Shown here one piece after another: positions 10,101 through 16,873 of a DNA stretch of 16,873 bases. Source of the stretch: Gamarada debralockiae (lineage: Eukaryota > Ascomycota > Leotiomycetes > Helotiales > Hyphodiscaceae); contig NXFV01000399.1 in assembly GCA_002803225.1 (NCBI GenBank), positions 1 to 16,873 on the forward strand, written 5' to 3'. The position numbers and the translations under genes are program-made. Below the pieces are notes generated by a model that saw only the letters and a list, made by a program, of their open reading frames with translations, was not told where the DNA came from and ran no database searches. Numbering within the stretch: position 1 is the first letter of the stretch; each line of letters opens with the position of its first letter.

Positions 10101-13100
10101 TCTGTATAGCCGAAGTTGTCGAGGAGGAGCCTAGTCCCGCTGAAGAGGCTGCTGTAGAACCGTCTTGCGAGGAAAAGGCATCTGAAGAACTCGCACCAGG
10201 TAAGTTCAATATTCAGTAACTTCTTTCATTTTCGAGGAACGCTCGGAGTTGAGATCCTAGTACTTTTCCTTTTGAAAACTCGTGCCAGAAGTAGGCACTC
10301 AGAATCGAGTGAACGGAGTGAGTTATTGCTGACTTACAATTTCCTACAGTTGAAGTAGTCGAGGAGGAGCTAAAACTTTCCGAGGAGCCGGTTGCTGAAC
10401 CACCCAACGACGAACCAGCTATTGGGGAGGTTAAAAATGAATCTCCAGTTGATGAAAGCCCACCAAGCACAGATCCAGTCGCTGAAGAGCCCAAAGAGGG
10501 GCCTTTGGTTGAAGAGTATATATCCCAATGAGTTCTAGTTTCCTTTTATTTTTTTTAATGGAGCAGGGCTGACTTTTACTTTTACAGAACTCCTCAACCT
10601 GATCCAGTTTCAGAAGAGCCTCAAGAGCAACCGCCAGCCGAACCAAGTGCTCCAACTGAGGAATCGGCACAAGAGTCTGAATCAGCGTCAATCGAAGAAA
10701 GCACCCCTGCACCAAGTGAAGAGCCAGCTTCAGAGGAACCCAAGAAGGAGCTTATCGAGAGTCCACCCAGCGATGAAGTTCCCAGTTCAAGCGTCGAAGA
10801 GCTAGTTGTGGAAGAAGTAGCTCCACCAGCTGATGAAGAGAGCACACCTAGCGACGATGCTGTAGCAGAGCCTCAAGGTCCGTATTCTTCGATCTCATCT
10901 TCCGATTTGAAGACTACTCGGAACCTTTTGGAAGAAGTATACTGACTCCGAGATCCTGTATAGTTGAGGAAAGTCCTACTCTGCCCAGCGAGGAACCTGT
11001 CTTGGAGGAGCCAGAAGAAGAGACTCCAGTTGAAGAACCTTCAAGTGACAGTCCAAGTCCTGGTGGGCCTTCTTCTGAAGAAAGCCCACCAAGTACTGAA
11101 TCAGCCGAGGAGTCAAAAGAGGAGGTTTCAGTGGAGGAAAATCCTGCTGCTCCAAGTGATGACTTGGTCGAGGAGTCCAAGGATGAATCTCCTGTTGAAG
11201 AAAGTCCGGCAACCGATGAAAACATTGAGCCGGTTGTCGAACAGCCGGTTGCTGAAGAAACCTCCGAACCTGAACTAGTCTCCGAAGGACTCTCTGCTCC
11301 GGAAATAGAGGAGTACGTTTCCTTTCAAGACCACAGCTCTTCATATCAAGCATGCTAACTCCGAGTTTCTCACAGAGTTAAGGCCGAGGAATCTCAACCT
11401 GTGGAAGAGAGTCCCAGCAGTGAAGAGCCTGTTGCAGAGGAAGTTAAGGTTGAAAATGTGGAAGAGGCTCCGGATTCTTCCATTGAGCCTGAGCCAGCGC
11501 AGGAAGAAAGTTCTGAATCACCTGCTGCTGAAGAACAGAGCAGTGAAGAAGTGGTTCCTGAACCAATTGTTGTCTCTGAGGAGTCTCAGCAAGAGTCACC
11601 TGTTGAACAGGAAGAAAAATCGCAGGAGCCTGAAGTCGTTGAGGAAAGCCAGCCGGAGGCAGAGAGTACGCCCGCAGACGGTATGTCATCCATCCCTTGT
11701 TCTGTTAGAATTCTTGAGCCCTGAGACGAGGTTTTGCGTCGGAATTATATACCTGAAATATCAAGCTGTCTCAGAACTCATGAGACCTGCCATAGGAAGC
11801 CTTCCTAGGGAGCAATGCTGACTTTCAATTGCGAATAGTGCCTGAGGAGACCCAAGTAGGCGACAGCGAGCCCATTGAGGCAGTAGAAGAAAGCCCAGAA
11901 GAACCAGAAGTCGTGGCAGAAAGTCAACCCGAGCCCGCCGAGCCTGAGAATACTCCTGCGGATATCTCTGAGGAGCCTAATGTCAACGAGACTCCGGCTG
12001 TTGAAGAAGGAAAAGTCGACGATGATTCACCCAGTGACCCGGCCTCTAGCTCTGATGATGTTAAAGAGGAAGAGCCTACACCTACTCTTGAGAGTGTGGA
12101 AGCTCCACTTGAATCAGGTAAGACCTTTCCCGCATCGTAACTCACAACTTTTCGTGGGAGAATATGAATCGTTCAATTCGTTTGAGCGATTGACAAGACA
12201 CTTCTATCTGCTGTCAATCAATACAATCTACATTTCATTCCTTGTGACTTCTTTTTCCCTCTGCTTGCTAAAAAGAAAATTTACTAACTCGACTGTGTTG
12301 AACAGATCCTCCTGCTGAGAGTGAACCTGCTCCAGCTAGTGAAGAACCTGTCGCTGAGCCTGAAAATACTGAGGTCGTCGAGGCTCCGGCTACGAGTGAG
12401 GCTTCAGGCACCAGCGAGGCTCCAGACACCAGCGAGGCTCCAGACACCAGCGAGGCTCCAGTCACGAGTGATGCCCCAATCGATAGTGACGCCCCAGTCC
12501 AGAGCGACATCCCGATCGAGAGTGATGCTCTAGTCAAGAGTGATGTTCCAGTCGAGAGTGATGTTCCAGTCCAGAGTGATGCTCCTGTCGAGAGTGATGC
12601 TCCTGTCGAGAATGATGCTCCAGTCCAGAGTGAACCTTCTTCATCCAGCGACCCAGCCACTGCTAGTGATGATACAGCAGATGAATTGAAGGAAACTGCC
12701 CTTGAGTCTGACAATACGGAGACTTCAGAAGCTGCAATTGAGAGCGAAGCCCAGGCAGAATCATTCGAAGAAAAGCTTGAGGAAGCTTCATCTAGCGAGC
12801 CAGCTGCTGATAGCGTGGTGAAGATGGATGAAGTAAAGGACGAGTCTAGCCCTCAGCCTGAGAGCACGGAGGTTCCTGTCAAGGCTCCTGTTGAGAGTGA
12901 ACCTCTGGTTGAGGCGGTCTCATCTGACGAGCCGGCTCCTGTCAGCGATGAGAATGCAGAGGTTAAGGAGGAGGAGCCTGCACCTGTCACTGAAAGGTTC
13001 GTATTCTTCTTTCGCCTATTCCAGACCACTTGGGGAGCCGCAATACGTTGTCAAACTTTCAAACATGCCTCACAACCCCTGAAACCACTTCTGTGCTCTT

Positions 13101-14778
13101 CTATATTTCTCGAAGAAGCAATGCTAACTATAAGATCATGAGTAGTTCTGAGACTCCGATTGAAGCTCCAACTGAGAGTGAACCGGTTGCTGAATCTGCT
13201 CCAGAGCCTGATAGTGTAGAGGTGAATGACACTCCTGAGGAAGCTCAGGTACCAATTACTGAGAATAAGGAGGAGGAAGCACCATTGGTTGAGGATTCCC
13301 CACCCTCTGAGGATGTTTCTGCGCCACAAGAGGAGGCAAAAGTTGAAGAGTCATCGGGGGAGGTCTTAGCGGAGCCTGAGAAGGCTGAAGAGCCCGTTTT
13401 GGAGTCTGCCCCTGTCACTGATGGTGCTCCAAAAGAGGATGAGGAGCCAGTTTTGGAATCTTCACCAATCAGTAACGACTCCCCGAAGGAGATTGAATCT
13501 GAAGAGGCAACTAGAGATTTGGAAGAAAGCAGCCTGCCTGTGGCAGAGATTGGTGCTGGAGCAGCTGCAATTGGAGTCATCGGCATGATTGCAGCTAACT
13601 TGGACAACAACAAGATTGCCGACAAAGACATCGTCGACGAGCCTAAAGAGCTCGACGACATCGCCGAGAAGGCAGCACCGCCTGATGCTCCGCCGTCTCC
13701 CAAATCCGACAAACGCTCCAGCAAACACAGGTCTTCTCGACATTCGACTCACTCCAGTCGTCACAGCTCAAGTAAAGAAAAGGATAGTACTAATGAAGAC
13801 TCTCATCGCCCTCACTCCCACCGCAAGCGTCGCGACAGCGACAACTCATTCAAGGCAATGTTCACGCCCTCAAGTCCAAAGAAACCAGATCGCCACGACA
13901 GTGGGTACAGCCAAGGTAGCGGTTCGCACAGAAAGCACCGTACTCCTGAGGAGCAAGCGGCGCACGACAAGCGCAAAGCGGAATACCGAGCTGCGAAGGC
14001 TAAGTTAGCAGAGCCGGAAACTGCTGTGGTTGATGGGCCGGCTAATGTATCAGTTGTTGCTCCCGATGTTCCACGGCGGATGAGTTCGAGACGACACAGT
14101 CATTCTCACAGCAGCAAAGAAGACGCGGACAAGCGATCAAAGTTGTTGGATATGAAGAAAGGGGAAAGTGTCGTCAAGTCGCTATTCATTGCCAAGAAAG
14201 ATGAGCCACACATCAAAGAAGAGGTGAAGGAAGTCAAGAAACCTATCATAGATCGACCACGGTTTTCAATTGACGGGGAGAGACCAAATACTGCGGCAAG
14301 GAAAGAGAAGGGGAGAGTGCACTCTCATAGACATCGTGGAGAGAGACATAGTAGAGAGAGGAAAACAGAGGACGGGCATAAGAGAGAGAGGGACGAGAAG
14401 GAGAAGTATCGGGTTGAGAAAGAACGGGAGGCGAGGAGAGTGAGGAGGGAGGCGGAGAAGCAGATGGTTGTTGCGAGGGAGCAAGTTGCGGAAGAGGCGA
14501 GACGGCAGAGGGAGAAGGATGATGAGGAGAGGCGAATTCGACGTGAAGAACGCCGAAAAAGAAGGGAAGCGGAAGACAGAGCTGCTGAGAAAGCTGTTGA
14601 GGAGGGTAAGGGTAAGGAGAAGGAGCGAGAACGTGCAAGGAAGCCTCGGTCAGATGGATCGAAAGATGGAGAGAGGTCTGAACGACACAGAGAAAGGCAT
14701 CGGGAGAGGGAGATGCCAAAGGAGGATAAGAGTCCGTTGAAGAGCCTTTGGTCATCGGCCAAGAAGGTGTTCGGTTGA
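7084..14778 (+). CDS. giant acidic Pro/Glu/Ser repeat protein with basic helical C-terminus (16 exons, about 1943 aa)
   Basis: I do not recognise a named family. Exons: 7084-7228, 7279-7743, 7857-8534, 8673-8942, 9066-9164, 9320-9496, 9639-9743, 9884-9970, 10110-10199, 10350-10515, 10588-10877, 10964-11312, 11376-11680, 11839-12117, 12306-12996, 13143-14778. The frame stays open across all junctions, and introns 3-15 share a branch site (CTGAC/CTAAC or a one-base variant) about 20 nt before the acceptor. Start 7084 is the only ATG in its frame after a stop at 7009, with A at -3 and G at +4. Residues 1-48 are non-repetitive (SDPVIFTGKLQEPERF). Residues 49-1530 are acidic Pro/Glu/Ser/Val repeats, interrupted by a Lys-rich block (264-350). 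Residues 1535-1553 are Gly/Ala-rich and hydrophobic. Residues 1584-1690 are Ser/His/Arg-rich, with HRKRRDSDNSFKAMFTPSSP. Residues 1812-1900 form a long charged helix, and the end is SPLKSLWSSAKKVFG. No enzyme motif or signal peptide is seen. A scaffold or septal-pore-type disordered protein is possible but unproven. The last splice junction is the least certain. Confidence 0.85.
8036..8294 (+). other. Lys/Glu/Pro-rich block inside exon 3
   Basis: Residues about 264-350 of the large protein are dominated by Lys with Glu, Pro, Ser and Ala. Short repeats such as KTEKPPKAEKPSKTEKAPE end in KKDKKKEKGKGKDKGGKQK. Composition resembles histone H1 tails and other nucleic-acid- or membrane-binding disordered tails. 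It forms a strongly positive island within an otherwise acidic region. Function is inferred from composition only. Confidence 0.7.
8678..8911 (+). repeat. 18-bp coding minisatellite, 12 copies plus one degenerate
   Basis: Exon 4 holds twelve head-to-tail copies of an 18-bp unit (CCTCCTGCTGAAAGCGAA) encoding PPAESE (8678-8893), then a degenerate thirteenth copy (PPTETT, 8894-8911). Variants are clustered: copies 5-7 are PPAEGE, and copies 9 and 11 are PPVESE. This pattern points to recent expansion by slippage or unequal exchange. Copy number is a likely site of strain variation and of assembly error. Confidence 0.95.
9497..9638 (+). other. GC-AG intron (intron 6 of the large gene)
   Basis: The exon ends CAG and the intron begins GCAAGT, with branch GCTAAC and acceptor CTATAG. 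Keeping the reading frame and the phase-1 pattern of neighbouring introns requires this GC donor; no GT nearby preserves both. CAG followed by GCAAGT is the known strong consensus for GC-AG introns. Confidence 0.8.
9971..10109 (+). other. GC-AG intron (intron 8 of the large gene)
   Basis: This is a second GC donor, with CCAG followed by GCAAGT and acceptor TGTATAG. The preceding exon ends GAACCCGCACCAG, the same consensus end found before GT donors in sister units, so the change from GTAAGT to GCAAGT is a single T-to-C difference from paralogous donors. Confidence 0.8.
11626..11961 (+). repeat. duplicated segment across the exon 13/14 boundary
   Basis: The end of exon 13 encodes EPEVVEESQPEAESTPAD and the middle of exon 14 encodes EPEVVAESQPEPAEPENTPAD. 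These are clear copies separated by a 158-bp intron. In exon 13 the copy ends at the splice donor; in exon 14 the copy is read through. One copy may therefore have gained or lost an intron, or the duplication ended at the splice site. Confidence 0.65.
11760..11813 (+). other. inverted repeats inside intron 13
   Basis: Intron 13 (11681-11838) contains GTCTCA, a 7-nt spacer and TGAGAC, then a 15-bp odd palindrome (TAGGAAG, C, CTTCCTA). They could fold into small hairpins upstream of the branch site. No role is evident. Confidence 0.5.
12395..12628 (+). repeat. second 18-bp coding minisatellite, 13 copies
   Basis: Exon 15 has thirteen tandem 18-bp units encoding hexapeptides of the type S-D/E-A-P-V-x (SEAPDT, SDAPVQ, SDVPVE, SDAPVE, NDAPVQ). 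They are more diverged than the exon 4 array and have a different sequence, but share the same 18-bp period. Three regional subtypes (SEAPxT at the start, SDxPxx in the middle, SDAPVE/Q at the end) suggest successive local expansions. Confidence 0.9.
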
Positions 14779-14971
14779 TGATGTGATGATACGTTTGTCT
14801 GATGAAGCTTTGCTTCTTGACGATGTTATGAGATATTTTCATATGTCCAATGTGTACTTCAGACGTATATATGGAGGGCAAGGAGTTTAACTTTCACGGC
14901 TGGGTTTCTGTAATACTTTTAGTCTCCTGTTACTCTCTTCCCTTGTGTAGTTATGTAAATATAGATTTAAT
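14779..14971. other. intergenic region, 3' flank of the large gene
   Basis: This short convergent region follows the TGA at 14776-14778. The sequence becomes T-rich after about 14820, consistent with 3' untranslated and termination sequence. No gene is seen. Confidence 0.5.
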
Positions 14972-15484
14972 TCAGTCTCTTGACCAATTTGGGTTGTATA
15001 CACACGTGCATTTTATTGATCCAGCCCTTAACAAGCCATTCTTAAGCGATTGATCTGCGAATTTATTCAATTTAGAAAGCTTGACCATTTTTCTTAAGAA
15101 AGGTGCGAATCGGCTTGACTCCTTTATCAATCGCTCGCAAGCTCCCTCTTCATTCGCGTGAGCGGCAACTTGTGTCATCTCAATTCCTCCCATGAATATA
15201 CTTCTAATTGTTTCTCGGCAATCGAATTCATAAAGAATGAGATTAATTTGTTCTTCCATTTATTGCTGCAATTAGTTAGTGGTTATTTTAATTATTTCAA
15301 GTATTGCATATGTTGGGTTGTTGTTTAGTCGATCGAAACTAGCAGGCCCGGATTCGAGGAATGCGCCAGGTGTGAGCAACGGTTCCATCATACCGGAGTT
15401 CTGCAACAACTCCCTTTTCGGTAGTGGCCAAGTAATGCAGCTAGAATCAATTCCTTCCATTCCTAGCTGTCGACCTAGTGTCAC
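14972..15484 (-). pseudogene. possible decayed gene or leader-bearing small gene on the minus strand
   Basis: An ATG-started frame at 15259-14972 gives 95 aa (starts MEEQINLILYEFDCRETI, ends NPNWSRD) with protein-like composition but no family I recognise. Directly upstream the same frame continues: TAA, TTG, CAG, CAA, TAA, ATG. Beyond those stops 70 more codons are open to about 15484, with a protein-like stretch (MEGIDSSCITWPLPKRELLQ). Both stops could come from CAA by C-to-T change, giving a Gln-rich run originally. Alternatively, CTAAC then TTGCAG just before the ATG is a good branch site and acceptor, so the upstream half could be a leader intron and the gene could be intact at 95 aa. 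It converges on the large gene. Confidence 0.35.
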
Positions 15485-15639
15485 CTTTCAAGATGAAGTG
15501 TTTGCCAATCAAACACAACCCTGCAAAGCCACCAACACCGCCTGTTTCTCATACCTTTGCTCTTATGTTCTAACTGTTTTATCATCTTCACATTAAATCC
15601 TCCTTTTTCCTCTCCTGGGTACCATAGCATGCTCAAACC
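15485..15639. promoter_or_regulatory. upstream region of the 2EXR-like gene
   Basis: This short region is pyrimidine-rich (15590-15620: CTCCTTTTTCCTCTCC), which is typical of ascomycete promoters and leaders just before a start codon. Minus-strand frames crossing it are interrupted by stops. Promoter role is inferred from position only. Confidence 0.35.
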
Positions 15640-16604
15640 ATGCCAAAGTTCAAACATAGGGTTCATCGCAGCCTTGATCTTGCGAAGGACTTTCCGAAGA
15701 AGCTCAAGGAGAGAATATCAAGAAGTAAGATCCCGAAGACCTTTTACAATGCAATGGCTGATCATATAATCCGAGCAGATCCTACTTCCAATACAAAGGA
15801 CAAGCAACGAGAAGCATCTCTGCCAGGTCTTCTGAGACTCTCCCTAGAAATCCGCCTGAAGATCTACGATCACCTCTTCACCGGGTTGGATATTGAACCT
15901 CAGCATGGCTATGCAGCAAACCGCTCACCCTACCGTCTCCACCAGCTCGACCCTTTCTTGCACCTAGGCAGCGGCCTGATCCTCACCAACCATCAGCTCC
16001 TGAATGAGGTCGCTGACTATCTCTATGGCAGCTCGCGTCTAAGTTTTGCCCGACCTTCACAAGGACTTTTATTTTTGAACTTGACGCAATCCCATCTATC
16101 TCAACTTTCTTGTCTCGATATCACAGTGGCTTCTTTTGAGACAAGGACTCTGGAACCAATTTTCCGCTTGCTGGTCGAGAGTGAGGTGTCCTTGAAATCG
16201 CTCTTACTTCGCCTAACACCTACCTTTCCAGGCCGCATTTCCTATCCGGTGCCAGTGTACATGATCCCACGATACGCCTACGAGCTTCCACCCATCCACA
16301 ATCATCTTTACGCCAATTCTCCATGCTATCCCTATGTGCGAACCCTTTCTGTGGCAGCGATTGAAAGCGTTCCAAGCTGCAATTCTTGGCTTGGGAAGCT
16401 GGAAGGGTTGAGATGTCTGAAAGTAAGAGGTCAGCCGGAATTTGATGTGGACTTTGAAGTAAGTGTTTGAAACTGTATCTGGGGATGGTGGAAACGGCAA
16501 ACATGGAGGGAAAGGAGGCCGTGCTGAGTAAGGATAATGGAAGTAAGGGCCATGAGTATTATTTCGAGGCTTGGATTGCGCCAGCTGCGGAGGTGGCTCC
16601 ATAA
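15640..16604 (+). CDS. 2EXR/F-box-like fungal protein (probably two exons, about 304 aa)
   Basis: Exon 1 is 15640-16458 (273 codons). A GTAAGT donor at 16459 lies just before an in-frame TGA at 16468. Downstream, another frame stays open to a TAA at 16602-16604 and reads plausibly (GSKGHEYYFEAWIAPAAEVAP). An intron 16459-16508 (acceptor GAG) or 16459-16517 joins the frames, but neither acceptor is YAG and no clean branch site is seen. If unspliced, the protein ends at 276 aa (DFEVSV). The N-terminus is basic. Residues 61-80 (LPGLLRLSLEIRLKIYDHLF) are the characteristic first motif of the fungal 2EXR/F-box-like family. About 40-50 residues later ILTNHQLLNEVADYLYGSS matches its second conserved helix (T-N-x-Q-...-E-A/V-x-x-x-L-Y-G). 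These proteins are numerous in Pezizomycotina and mostly uncharacterised; some may recruit substrates to SCF ligases. Start has A at -3. Confidence 0.75.
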
Positions 16605-16873
16605 AAAGAAACTCATGAGTACCCTCAATTTCACAAACGCTTGAAGGAAAACGGGCTGTCGTCTCAAGAACAACAGGAAGCGTATCAAACTCGAGAAGCG
16701 GGGAAGAGAAAATGATTCTTCACTATTACCATGTAGTAAGCGGCTATGCACAGACAACTACAAGGAGACTCGTCTTGTTGGTTAGAACTGCCTAATCAGG
16801 TATAGCCTGTGATTTCCCCTCTTTTGTGATATAAGAGAGCTCTTCCCCTCCTTGTATTTCAGCTCCTTAGATA
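16605..16873. other. 3' flank, no gene seen
   Basis: No supported reading frame occurs here. Minus-strand open frames across 16213-16757 are antisense shadows of the 2EXR-like gene end and have no recognisable motif. Confidence 0.45.

Larger units (their letters stand above)
8943..10349 (+). repeat. tandem duplicated exon-intron units of the large gene
   Basis: Exons 5-9 (99, 177, 105, 87 and 90 bp) are all multiples of three, are bounded by phase-1 introns, and alternate with introns 4-9 of 123-155 bp. Coding starts are similar (VES, DDAP, VDPP, TEVVEE, AEVVEE, VEVVEE) and ends are similar (EPPAAG, EPPASG, EEPAPG, EELAPG). The introns also resemble each other. Introns 7, 8 and 9 share a TTTTCG...GAG block near the donor side, followed by AGACTCTACTGTCTT in 7 and 8. 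Introns 4, 7 and 8 share CAGAATCTCT or GGAATCTCT, and all share GCTGA/GCTAA with a downstream CAATTT- or CCGATTCT-like tract. Introns 3 (8535-8672) and 5 are also clearly related. Unit lengths are roughly 225-320 bp. Confidence 0.8.

Noticed and set aside
15340..15365. tRNA-like TCGAATCC on the minus strand
   Set aside because: Flanking bases do not pair as a T-stem and no acceptor or anticodon arm is visible.
15481..15666. Minus-strand 61-codon ORF over the 2EXR-like gene start
   Set aside because: Antisense to a well-supported start region, with no motif.

Overview
The window looks like nuclear DNA of a filamentous ascomycete (Pezizomycotina). Genes are split by short introns of about 46-260 bp. 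Most introns have GTRNGT-type donors, CTRAC/CTAAC branch sites and YAG acceptors. The recognisable proteins (Snf7/Vps32, a fungal Ten1, an RfeG-like small protein, a 2EXR/F-box-like protein) are all typical of that group. A leotiomycete is plausible, but the sequence alone does not prove it. No bacterial, viral, rRNA, tRNA, CRISPR or intact transposon features were found.

Layout: 1-1611 has no gene I can support. 1612-2121 (+) is a three-exon gene for a 133-aa RfeG-like protein. 2122-3530 is mostly intergenic, with an AT microsatellite and an unresolved set of open frames near 3180-3600. 3531-4217 (-) is TEN1, a two-exon gene for the OB-fold subunit of the telomeric CST complex. It is divergently arranged, across about 500 bp, with SNF7 (4716-5610, +, four exons), the core ESCRT-III filament subunit. 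5611-7083 is intergenic or 5' leader sequence.

The centre of the window is one very large gene (7084-14778, +). I assemble it as 16 exons encoding about 1943 aa. It is an extremely biased, almost certainly disordered protein. About 1500 residues of acidic Pro/Glu/Ser repeats are followed by a short Gly/Ala-rich hydrophobic segment, a basic His/Ser/Arg region, a long charged helix and a short C-terminal motif. Its middle exons, together with their introns, are tandem copies of each other. Two exons also carry separate 18-bp minisatellites, and two introns use GC donors. This gene is the most unusual object here. I do not recognise a named family.

Beyond it, a 95-aa reading frame on the minus strand (14972-15259) continues in the same frame upstream through two TAA codons to about 15484, which suggests a decayed gene or one with a 5' leader. 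15640-16604 (+) encodes a 2EXR/F-box-like protein of about 304 aa, probably with one 3' intron. The remainder to 16873 holds nothing I can support. The genes do not form a pathway; this is ordinary fungal gene order with one fast-evolving repetitive gene.
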